From assembly GCF_040183065.1 (NCBI RefSeq), contig NC_091119.1:64342392-64406391 (forward strand): a stretch of 64,000 nt of DNA, written 5' to 3'. The notes under the pieces are model-generated. The model was not told the DNA's origin. It saw nothing but the letters and a program-made list of their open reading frames with translations, and did no database searches. The translations under genes were made by a program, and so were the position numbers. Shown here in pieces: positions 34,018-45,610 of the stretch; position 1 is the first letter of the stretch, and each line of letters opens with the position of its first letter. This DNA is from Periplaneta americana (lineage: Eukaryota > Arthropoda > Insecta > Blattodea > Blattidae).

Positions 34018-34614
34018 GGGTACGTACATGTTGGAGCAACGATAAATGATAAAAAAAATGATCTAGCAACGCTTTGGTATTATCAAAGAATCAAGTGTTC
34101 ATATCGGAGCAACGAGGATGTTGCGAAGCGAACATTTTGATTTATCAGTAGAAGATATTCTATACATCCACTTAATGAAAGAAGATATATAGGAAATATC
34201 ACTTGCTAGGTTCAAGGTTAATATAACTTAAATACATACAAAATTGAACCCATTTCTCATCCAAAGCTAGTATAAATTCTTTGTGATGTGATTGGTTCTT
34301 GGTAATCACATAACCTATCATAAATAAATACACAACTGATCAATTTGTCACTATCCATGATAATTTAATATGCCGAAATAATAATAAATCGATTAATATT
34401 GGGTTATATTGATAACCACTGGTCATTATACAGATTAATATTATCTTAATCATAGATCATATGAATGACACGAATGAAGAAAATGGAATTTTTGTTTTCA
34501 TCGCTTTTATCGTTTCTTCAATATGCACACCTCAATGACAATGCATGCTTTAATTCTCGCTGATATAGCATTGCTGCTTCTTTTATCGTTTATCGTCGCT
34601 CCGTGTACATACCC
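34018..34614. mobile_element. PIF/Harbinger-like MITE
   Basis: The inverted ends GGGTACGTACATG...GCAACGATAAATGATAA and GGGTATGTACACG...GCGACGATAAACGATAA are flanked by TTA (34015-34017 and 34615-34617). 597 bp, no coding sequence. A 3-bp TWA target and a GGG start fit Harbinger. Confidence 0.7.
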
Positions 34615-34617
34615 TTA

Positions 34618-36250
34618 TGTGGTGGCCTTGTGTCATGCTGATCACATAACCAGTGCATCCCCTATTTGTGGATGGCACAAATACCTTACTAAAATAATAC
34701 CAAACAGCTGTATACTAGCAACATTGATATGAGTGCGAAATGTTGCAGAGCTGACATCTAGCGGAGGTGTGGTATTACAACCACAAATACAAATATTAAC
34801 ATAGAGGGAATCGGACTATTGTTTAAAACGTGAGGTACTAATGTAGAATAATATATGAGACACTTAAAAAATGTTGAATAGTATTTAATGTAAAATTATT
34901 ATTTTATATCAAAGCTGCATATTATGAGAAATATTGAATACTTCATATTACTTTCTGTAATTAATTGTTACATAGGTTATTTTTTCTTTGCTTTAGTGAG
35001 ACAAAATTAATTCTGACATTAAGACTGAATTTACAATAATGCTTTATATACGCATTGCTAACAGCTGCAAAGATAAAATTGGTAGTAATCTGATGCTTGT
35101 AATAATTAGTAAATGCATGTGGACAACAATAAAACTTAATTTGATAAAACCTTAAAATTTCCAATACATTTTAACTTCTATTCATTTATTAGGCCTAAAT
35201 AAAAAAACTAATTTTTATTGTTCTATCAACACAGAGACGAAGGTATCAGGCCTACTAAAGAATGTTGTTGACTTACGTTTTATGATAGCTCGGAAATCGA
35301 AAGTACGATTTGGAGCAGTTTGTAATGCTGTAATTGTAGCAGTTATAAACAGCACATATACACCCTGACATTTTAACACAGCACTAATTAATAAAACTAT
35401 TAACTATCCCAGCAACAATCTACATTATAGTAGATTATAGCTTGCTTCACAGGCTTCAGCACACCCTGCCACCTAGGTAGCAGCACCTGCGCTGTTCGCG
35501 CGCAGAATTGCTAGCTGTCCGGTATTATTATAGTAAGGTATTTGGATGGCAGTTGGTTCATGATCCTCATGAGAGAGAAAACAGTATAGGCCGAAGTACC
35601 TAATCCTTTAAGATGAACTAATTTATGTACATTCTGTTTCTCATAATAGGCTCCAATTTACTTTCAACAACCAGGTCAGTAACAGTGCATCTCCATTCTC
35701 TCTTTCACCATAGTCCTGCAGATAGATGGTTGCTTGCTTCACTTCCAGCTTCAACAGTTGAGGCGATCACTTCTCAATTTAATATATATTTAGTTTACTT
35801 CTATGGTTAATCTTCCTAGTATCTGCATTTCTACAGACCAGTAAACTCTTGAGATAAACAAAGTGTTTACAAGAACAGTTTTGGGTTTTCCAGCATGTAT
35901 TGGGACTTTAAATTATCAGAATAATGTAGCCCATCACATGAAGAGTCGCCATTTTGATGGTTCCAATATGGATGGCTAATCCACAAAACTCTTGTTAATA
36001 CAGTATCTCCAATGTTTCGGAAATACTTGTGGGTTCCATCATCAGACTTGAAGGGTTTGGATTAACCAAGCATAACAGGTCCAACAAAAAGTAGGTGAGC
36101 CCCTAGGTCTGGTACTATTGGGGATATTAAAGCCAAACACACAATGGAAAACTTAAACTATTCTTTTTCTGAATACAACCACCTTGAAAGCCTTATACCT
36201 CAAATATGAAGTTATGTACATAGGTCATTTTGGCAATCTTATTTCGTATA
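34618..36250. other. No gene seen
   Basis: AT-rich; a locally GC-richer patch at 35455-35520 (CACCTGCGCTGTTCGCGCGC). The frame at 35625-35810 is not supported. Confidence 0.4.
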
Positions 36251-36502
36251 TCTGTGGTGTTTGGTCAGAACATAACTCCAAAAATGGCCTTTTTTAGTTG
36301 AAAGCGCAGTCCTATATAAAAAACAGTTCTCTTTCGTTTATTATAGCCGTGATATCTCCAGCTAATCATACGGTATGTTATTTTCATTCACATTTTTATG
36401 TAAACTAGAATTATAATTTGTATAGAAAAAGTGAAAATAAAAAATCTTTGTATCGCAAAACAGGTTTTTTGGAGTTACCATGTTTTGACCAAACACCACA
36501 GA
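36251..36502. mobile_element. MITE with ~35-bp inverted ends
   Basis: TCTGTGGTGTTTGGTCAGAA at 36251 and TCTGTGGTGTTTGGTCAAAA on the minus strand from 36502; both continue toward AACTCCAAAAA. 252 bp, non-coding, no clear TSD. Confidence 0.65.
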
Positions 36503-36837
36503 CATAAGTATTATCATACAAACTCAGAATGACTAAACACATAGATCCCTAAGACTATAAGAGATAAGCATTACGTGAACAGTGGATGTAAGTGCATTAG
36601 CTTCAGTTCAACTGAATTAATTTTCCCTAGTACAAATCAGCACTAGCTTTGAGCACTGTACTTTCTGCTTTCCATGGTTCGAAGTTTCAGTTTAAGTCAT
36701 TAATGTCATGAAATCAGCAGCCACTGAATGGGGAGTGGTTTTCAAAAGTTTTCTGAGACACAAGCTAGGATAGCATTATCAAACAAATCTTCGACCTCCT
36801 AAAATCTGTTAATATATGAAATACAGTATTATGACTA

Positions 36838-39053
36838 CAGCCCGGATTTCTAAGCAAAATGCATATTCTTTTCGACACTTTTAAAGGTAAGTAGAAAGGT
36901 TATACTTCGTAAGACACACCTAGATTTAAGCAGTTTTAACTATGTTTGTTAGTGCTTATAAATGCTTATTTTGCAGGAAAACGTTTTTTGCTTCCTTATT
37001 TTACGATTTTTAATTAAAATAGCATATATTTTACCCAAAACTGTAATTTTAAAAGTGCATATTTCACTCCTAGCCGTCATTTATCACTGATTCCCCCCCC
37101 CCTTTTTTTATTGGCATCCAAGAAAAGATTCAGTACATCCATAACCATTTCTCCAAAATACTTGAAATTTTAAAGCAGCTGGAAGCTCGAAATAATTCCT
37201 TGGAACATTCACTTTCTCTGATAGACAAAATTTCGGTAACATTATCTTCAGAAACACACGGAGTTGCAAAAATTTCGTTCGACAAACTCAAGTATTATAG
37301 AAAAATTCCGGTTACAAAACACTGTGTCAAATTTCTAAAAAGCTTTCTAGTGAAGAATCAGATATCGAAGAGGAATTCACCGAAAAAGAACTGTGGTGCT
37401 TTTCACATGAGCCTCTGACATCATGCGACATCAAAAGAACATTTTCACTGTACAAATCTTTCTTCACTGACAGTCCCAGGAGCTTCACACAGGAAAATCT
37501 CTGGATGTCCTTCCTTGTATACTGCAACAGCCTTCAATAAGGTAAGAGTTCTACGAAACAAATGATTTATCATCATATTTCCATGTATTCGTTCCTGCTT
37601 ACTTTGGTGCTTATTTTCACAATTTTTCATTCTTATTTTACTGTTTCCGTGTATTCGTTTCTGCTTATTTTATTGTTTCTGTGTATTCGTTTCTGCTTAT
37701 TTTGGTGCTTATTTTCACCATTTTTCATGCTTATTTTACTGTTTCCGTGTATTCGTTTCTGCTTATTTTGGTGCTTAATTTCGCCATTTTTCATGCTTAT
37801 TTTACTGTTTCCGTGTATTCGTTTCTGCTTATTTTGGTGCTTATTTTCGCCATTTTTCATGCTTATTTTACTGTTTCCGTGTATTCGTTTCTGCTTATTT
37901 TGGTGCTTATTTTCACCATTTTTCATGCTTATTTTACTGTTTCCGTGTATTCGTTTCTGCTTATTTTAGTGCTTATTTTCACCATTTTTCATGCTTATTT
38001 TACTGTTTCCGTGTATTCGTTTCTGCTTATTTTGGTGCTTATTTTCACCATTTTTCATGCTTATTTTACTGTTTCTGTGTATTCGTTTCTGCTTATTTTG
38101 GTGCTTATTTTCACCATTTTTCATGCTTATTTTACTGTTTCTGTGTATTCGTTTCTGCTTATTTTGGTGCTTATTTTCGCCATTTTTCATGCTTATTTTA
38201 CTGTTTCCGTGTATTCGTTTCTGCTTATTTTGGTGCTTATTTTCGCCATTTTTCAGTTTCCGTGTATTCGTTTCTGCTTATTTTGGTGCTTATTTTCACC
38301 ATTTTTCATGCTTATTTTACTGTTTCTGTGTATTCGTTTCTGATTATTTTGGTGCTTATTTTCACTATTTTTCAGTTTCCGTGTATTCGTTTCTGCTTAT
38401 TTTACTGTTTCCGTGTATTCGTTTCTGCTTATTTTGGTGCTTATTTTCGCCATTTTTCAGTTTCCGTGTATTCGTTTCTGCTTATTTTACTGTTTCTGTG
38501 TATTCGTTTCTGCTTATTTTACTGTTTCCGTGTATTCGTTTCTGCTTATTTTACTGTTTCCGTGTATTCGTTTTTGCTTATTTTACTGTTTCTGTGTATT
38601 CGTTTCTGCTTATTTTGGTGCTTATTTTCGCCATTTTTCATGCTTATTTTACTGTTTCCGTGTATTCGTTTCTGCTTATTTTACTGTTTCTGTGTATTCG
38701 TTTCTGCTTATTTTCGCCATTTTTCATGCTTATTTTACTGTTTCCGTGTATTCGTTTCTGCTTATTTTACTGTTTCTGTGTATTCGTTTCTGCTTATTTT
38801 GGTGCTTATTTTCGCCATTTTTCATGCTTATTTTACTGTTTCCGTGTATTCGTTTCTGCTTATTTTCGCCATTTTTCATGCTTATTTTACTGTTTCCGTG
38901 TATTCGTTTCTGCTTATTTTGGTGCTTATTTTCACTATTTTTCATGCTTATTTTACTGTTTCCATGTATTCGTTTTTGCTTATTTTCACCATTTTTCGTG
39001 CTTATTTGCTTGCATATTTTACTTTTTGATTGTGTTTAGAAATCCGGGCTTTA
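36838..39053 (+). mobile_element. hAT-like element carrying a minisatellite
   Basis: The left end CAGCCCGGATTTCTAAGCA and the right end (minus) AGCCCGGATTTCTAAACA are inverted. The plus strand at 37100-37545 encodes the end of a hAT transposase: SLEHSLSLIDKISVTLSS, then after a frame change EPLTSCDIKRTFSLYKSFFT, DSPRSFTQENLWMSFLVYCN, the C-terminal dimerisation motif. A minisatellite fills the space up to the right end. The TSD is not clear. Confidence 0.65.
37566..39013 (+). repeat. Minisatellite, ~27 units, main unit 66 bp
   Basis: The unit is built of TGTTTCCGTGTATTCGTTTC plus GCTTATTTT three times per 66 bp. Shorter units (54, 48 and 32 bp) arise by deletion between the GCTTATTTT copies. 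The outer units are the most diverged, the centre the most uniform. Because 66 is 22 codons, all frames stay open and long spurious ORFs result (up to 379 codons on plus; a 22-residue periodic frame on minus). Confidence 0.95.
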
Positions 39054-39631
39054 ATTGTGACTGTAACATATTTGTGGATACTCCAACTCCTAAGGGATGC
39101 AATATTTTATTTTTCATTTTTGCTTCGTAACATGTCTTCAGGAACTTGTTTCATGGTGGATGTCTCATATCTGAACACTAGTTAGCAGACCTGAGCAGAT
39201 GGGTAGTGAGGAGATGAACCATGAGGCTATACCCAGGCTAGAGGATCCTCACCAACTCGAACATACTTCTAAATTGGACGGCACTCTTAAGTCACAATTT
39301 ATTGGCAATGCTCCACTGTAAGGCACTTATAATTACAATCTTACATCTAGCCTCCTAACTTCCAATCCACGTCTAAAATTTTCAATTACAAAACTACAAC
39401 TACTGATTTCCATGTTAAAAGACCACTATGGGCATGCATGGATACAATACAATGGTGCAATTTCCTTACATTTTTATGAAATTGAAACTTACTATACTTA
39501 GGCCACTAAAAGAAAGGCTCTGACAGATTCTGTAAAGATGCAGAAGAGATGCCAATCCAGTTACAAGATCTTGTTTAAGTTAGCATGACAACTTCTCAGC
39601 ATAATATTGCTGCACATAGTTACCTCACTGA

Positions 39632-40652
39632 TGCCCGGTTTCTGGAAAGACAGTTACCTGTACATACAGTTATCTAAGATTTAACGCGCTGATATGTTTG
39701 AAACGAGTTTCCGAAACAACAGTTATCATCATCTTTACAGTTGTCTGTGCTTCAACTGGTAACTGTGCCTCAGCCTGTAGTTACCTGACTGTTAGTACTG
39801 ATTCGAACAAATATTGACATGCGGCGCTACTGGATTACTGTTTTGTAAACTATAATAACTGATATTAAATAATAATATAAACCGGAATTAATTAATTTAC
39901 TATATTATCGGTATAATTAAACAAATTTGGCATTTTATTTGCGTAACTTACGGTAAATGTTCTACTTTCTATGACATATTAGGATAATAATGTGTGTTTG
40001 TAAAAACAATTTCGAATATCTTAAGCTTAATTTTCTTCATAAACTTCAGATTCTATGTCGTCAGTCAGTCAAGGAATATTTTATTCTTCGGTGTTCTACC
40101 AATGACAATGGTATTTCGGTCTCCGAAAAGTCCATTTGAACACATGGAAGAATTCATATGGATGAATGTAACATATTTATATTACCAATATGGCTGCCAT
40201 AACCACCACAGCTGACTGCGGTTGCAGTTTTGTAGCAGAAATTACATCTAGCCCTCTCTCCAATAGTACTATTTACTTCGATGATCACGCCAAATAACAA
40301 CAATCATTGCCTTTTTAATCGTATTATGACTGAGATAGAAGTGTACATGTACACTATCGTTTATCACACAGTTCCTTAATTAAAAAGCCTTGCTCCTACT
40401 AGTACAGAGCTCACTGTCATATTACTACTGAAAATTTCTGCAAATAAAAATAACTGTAAATAACTAAAAAAATCACTAACAAAATACTAGTGGAGACATC
40501 TATGGACAACAAGTTACCTCAACTGTTAATTATAAGATATGATAAATCTACATTTAACTTTTCGGAAACTCATGAAAGTTATCAGTGCAGTCAAATTTAT
40601 AAGTGCAGTTTAAGTAACTGACAGTTAACTGAGGTGTACCAGAAACCAGGCA
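39632..40652. mobile_element. Harbinger-like non-autonomous element
   Basis: The ends TGCCCGGTTTCTGG (39632) and TGCCTGGTTTCTGG (minus, from 40652) are flanked by TGA (39629-39631 and 40653-40655). CAGTTA motifs recur in the subterminal parts in both orientations. 1021 bp, no transposase. Confidence 0.6.
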
Positions 40653-41116
40653 TGAGAGTAATTAAAGTGAGCCTATAGTGTGCTGTCTCTCTCTCTCTAT
40701 AGAGCATTTTCATTTATTCTATAGTTAACTTTAACTCTAATATTTGTATAAGTGCATCTTAGACATACGGTAAAGCTAGACAGTGGTAACTTTCCACTGG
40801 TTGGCTTGTGCTTGTTGATAACACTGCAGAGAATTGTCAGAGCATTTTTTGGCAATTCTACTTACTATAAGGAATAAAACACGTAAATATTCATGGCTCA
40901 ACAAGCGACAGAGCTTGTAGTGAGATCTGTGACTATTGTAACAATATTCTTTCACTTACTAACGACATTCACTTCACTACATTTGCACTCAGAATGATCT
41001 ATAAATCTCCTTAAATTAAATAATACTGACATGATACGAAAATAAATAACACCAGTGAGTACGTTGCATGTGTCATGGAGGGTGAGGCACTTCTTGAAAA
41101 ATGGAGATTCAGGGGA

Positions 41117-41368
41117 CTACAGCTCAATAAGGTTGCGTTCGGCTGGTGCATTAATGGTCTTCTCATGGGCCTGGCACTGGCTTTCCTCATTATTTATTTC
41201 TATTCGTTTAATGTGACTCTGGAAAGTCTTTTTTCCCTCCTTCAAGACTTCCTTCTGCTGTAGATGGCACTGAAAACTGGTCGAACGTGCTCCCACAGAC
41301 TTGGAGCTATGGTGAGCCTGAAAGTCCCGAACTATGCCCCGGTTGTGTGGATACATCAGAAGTGGATC
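41117..41368 (-). CDS. PLEKHJ1: PLEKHJ1-like exon 5 (terminal exon)
   Basis: The acceptor TTATGTGCAG precedes GATCCACTTC. The exon encodes DPLLMYPHNRGIVRDFQ and then a less conserved, polar, Lys/Gln-rich tail ending NLIEL and TAG at 41119-41117. A possible minus-strand AATAAA lies at 40718-40713, about 400 nt downstream. Confidence 0.8.
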   Translation of the reverse strand, partial: DPLLMYPHNRGIVRDFQAHHSSKSVGARSTSFQCHLQQKEVLKEGKKTFQSHIKRIEINNEESQCQAHEKTINAPAERNLIEL

Positions 41369-44300
41369 CTGCACATAACAAATTCAGGTTGTTGTAACAA
41401 TTTTTTATTTAATGGGATGATTATACTACAGTCTAGTATATACAGTCTCGAAGCTTGAGATAATTTTTTGCATTTGTCGCGATACTTGCTAGCTGCTTGG
41501 AGCACTCTGAGTACTAGGAACAATAAACTGCGCCACTGCCATCGTGATCTAATACAGGGCGTAAGGCAGACTATGTGACTTGCTTAACCCAATCACGAAG
41601 GGTGGCATTTCAACCATATAAATTAGTTGAAATACATAAAGATAAGATATATTTCTCTAAAATTAGTGTAATTGCATTAATAAAATTTAAAACAATGATT
41701 ATGAGACACTTCAGACATAATTCAGTTGCGAGTTAAGCTGTAATATTATTTTTGGTGTGAAAATTACGTTCTTCATATGTGTAATACCTGCCTTTAATTC
41801 GATTAAATATTATGAAATTCTTGTACATTCATTTATGCACGATTCAATAATTTTCAGTTGCACCGCACGGATATTTAGATATGTTGAAATTATCCCTTTC
41901 TGTCTAATTTTAGTAGTCTCCAATGCCCTGCCATTACATAATATGTATGTTATGTCATATGGAAATTATAGGTTACATTTACTATATTTAACTTATATTC
42001 CTATATTCGCAATTATACATTATAATTAAGCATAATGTCATGTACGATACCCCGCACATTCAATTTGTCTGTATTTTAATACTACAATTGAGTACTGAAT
42101 TATTGTATTTATCTACTACCTAAGAGACGAAGTGTACACTAATTTCATACTAGTGGTATGGTAAATTTTCTGTCTACAATTAAGGAAGGTAGATGTGCTA
42201 AATTAAAATCACAATATAAATTCATTTTTATTAAACCTCATAATAGATTCCATTCTAAACTTAAAATGTTGTTGCGACAAGATTATATTAACATGTAAAA
42301 TTCTCTTCACATTAAAATAACACAGTTTTGTCATTATTTCTGCAACATATTATGCAACAAAAAGTAAACGGAACTAATGGTCACATTACACTAAATAAAA
42401 CTTAGCAACAATACGCAATAAAGTTATAATATTTCACCGAAACCCGATCATACATTACGGCCTGGTCTAGATCGAAAAGGCATTGACTGTGCCGTATTTC
42501 GCATTGTTGTGAAAAGTTGTGTAAACTGTGAAATGTTCGTTATCGGGTATAATAACTGTAAATGACTAAAATACAATACTTTGAATAATAATATGGGACA
42601 AGGAGACGTTTGTAGTATTATAAATTGTAAGAAAAAGAGGTCAGAGTTAGCCTTCATCCGAAAAATCCAGGAAGGTGAGTTTACAAAATATAATATATAC
42701 TTTATGAAAATAATATATAAACCTTATTTATTTCATATTTCAATAGTGCAAGGAAGGTGTTAATTTTTTCAAAAGAACACAATATCGAAAGTACAATACA
42801 TTTTAACGTCTACTAGGGAAAGGGTCTGTGATGAGGCGATAGTAGCGATCCTGGTAGCTAGCAACTATCTATGGATGCATATTTATTAAGTATTGAGCTT
42901 CGTGACTATATATACTAGACTGTGGATATACGAGCAACATTAATGTATTCATCTCTCTCCACTGGCCAGCAAGTGTAATTCTTTATATCCAAGGTGAACA
43001 GCTGAACAGTTTACCAGTATTAAGTTTTCTCATATTGGCAAACATGTTTTCGCTCAAGGATTATAAGAATAATTCAATGCTTCTAAAGCAAACGAAACAG
43101 CAAACAATTTCCGTATTCATTTATTAATATTAAAGAATTCAAAGTTAACCAAAGAAATGCTGAAACCACCCATCTTCATTTAAATAAACATTTTTTGCAG
43201 TTCTTTAAGACATTACATAACTATAAAAATGAAACAAAGTCTCACTCGAAAACAGGAGGAGATTAGGGCCTGTTTCTATGTCATTCATCTTAATAAAAAC
43301 TAAATTGAAGCCTATAAACAGGATCACTGGATTGCTCTTGCATCATGGTGCTAATTTTGTCCAATTAACGCCGTAGTTATGTATACAAGGTGTCCCATTT
43401 ATCTTGTGCACCTATTATAACTTTTTTGTTTGGATAGGTATTGGAATTTATGTTTTTAAGCATTATATTAGAACGAGGGGCTAACATGAGTGTGGAGATT
43501 TAGTGCATGTAACTACATTATGGCACAACATACACGTGACATCATCAATTTTTCAAATAGCACTACATACTTTAATCATGTTACATTGATTACACACACA
43601 TTAAGACGAGTTCAAAAATGTATCACGTCACCTTCCTAATCAATAACAACAACAAAACGAAAAAAAAAACGTATTTCCAATGTGATAATGTTATGGTTTG
43701 AGAGTCAAAGAAGATGTTCCAAATGGTGATCATTCACATTAATGCACATTCAAATGTGTTCCCCAAAAGACCGTATGACTGCCCGGAATGTTGCTGGCTG
43801 AATGGACACACTAGCCTCTTGAATGCATTGTTGCATGTCGTCTGGTGTTGTCAGAATGTTTTGGTACACACTGTCCTTTACAATTCCCCATAGCAAGAAG
43901 TCGAGTGGCGACAGGTCCGGAGAACGTGCAGGCTCCTGTACGTGGATTGTGGCGTCGACAGTTATTGTGGTTTGTTTACATGTTAAGACAGTAAACACAC
44001 AACACACGACGTGTGTGGATGTCAGTCGTCTTTCGTTTTGTGTAAGTTAATGCACAAGATGAATGGGATACCACAACAAATGGCACATTTTGATGACATT
44101 CATTTTGCATTTTGTTATTGTTATTCATTGGGAAGGTGACACTGTGCTACATTTTTGAACTCGTCTTAATGTGTGTAATCAATGTAACATGATTAAAGCA
44201 GTGCTATTTGAAAAATTGATGACGTCACGTGTATCTTGTACCATAATGTAGTTAAATGCACCAAATCTCTACACTCATGTTAGCCCCTCGTTCTAACAAC

Positions 44301-45548
44301 TTTCAAAAAGAAAAATTCCAATACCTATCCAAACAAAAAAGTTATAATAGGTGCACAAGATAAATGGACACTCTGTATATGTTATTGTTCAGGTCCATAT
44401 TTACCAATGGGCAGACTGAGGCAGTTGCCCCAGGGCGGCAGTATTTAGGGAGTGGAATTTTTTTGCATTGGCGAATTTCGTTATGAGTGAGGAAAAAAGA
44501 AACTTTAAAAATTTGGTACTGGTCAGTGGTGGCTGATTGACTGAGGCAAGTGAAGCCGGGCTTCAGTCACTTGTCTTAACTGAACTCAAATTTTGTGTAT
44601 TTTTATAACATATTAGTTATTTTAATTAATCATATAGCGTTGTAGAAATACTTGAAAACTGTTTGATGTATAAAGACCTGTCTAGCAATAAAATTTGTTC
44701 CTGAGGCCTGAACTCTCTGGCTGAGTCTGGCTTCTGCATTTCGTATGTTTTCGCGGATTTTGAGATTGCACTTGAAAAGCTATAACTGAAGCATAATTCT
44801 TCTGGCCCCGTGGCTTGGTCAGCTTTCACTTCATCCATAGATCAGTCTCAAAGGTGGGATGGGGTGAGACTAGCAGTGGTGACTCGTTTTTCTAAATAAT
44901 AAATAAATAACATAACAATTCTCGCTGTCTAGCAGGCATGAGCCACACTGTTCTCTTCCCTTGTGTCTCAGATTACTTTTTTTTTTACTTGGTTATTTAA
45001 CGATGCTGTATTAACTACGAGGTAATTTAGCATCGATGGAATTGGTGGTAGTGAGATGAGGCTGAGGATTCGCCGTAGATTACTTGGCATTTGCCTTACA
45101 ATTGGGGTAAATCTCGGAAAAAACCCAACCAGGTAATCAGCCCAAGCGGATCCGTGCCCGAGCGCAACTTGGGATCAGCAAGTAAGCGCCTTAGCCGACC
45201 AAGCTATGCCGGTGGCTGTCTCAGGTTATGACATGCACTTTTGCGAGAGTGTTGCATTATTGTACTTCGCAGTACAGTAGTCAGTGTGATCGACTGTTAT
45301 GTGCTTCGGAAAAATGAAAACCAAAACAGACGCGAGGAATAATGATGATATAGTTAATTCATTGTTTGAGTATCCATTCTCGAGATGAAATAAAGAAGGG
45401 AAGTTTTAAATAAAGTCAGGAGAATTTCAACACAAACTTCTTCAGCTGAGCATAATATAGAATACATTGCTTCATCACATTGAAACAAACTCACAGCATA
45501 GCAACTTATTTGATGAGTGACATTATTATTTTTCATTAATAATAGGTC

Positions 45549-45610
<62 letters not shown>

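Noticed and set aside
37633-39130. Long open frames up to 379 codons
   Set aside because: They are produced by a 66-bp (22-codon) minisatellite open in several frames on both strands; no start context, splice site or homology.
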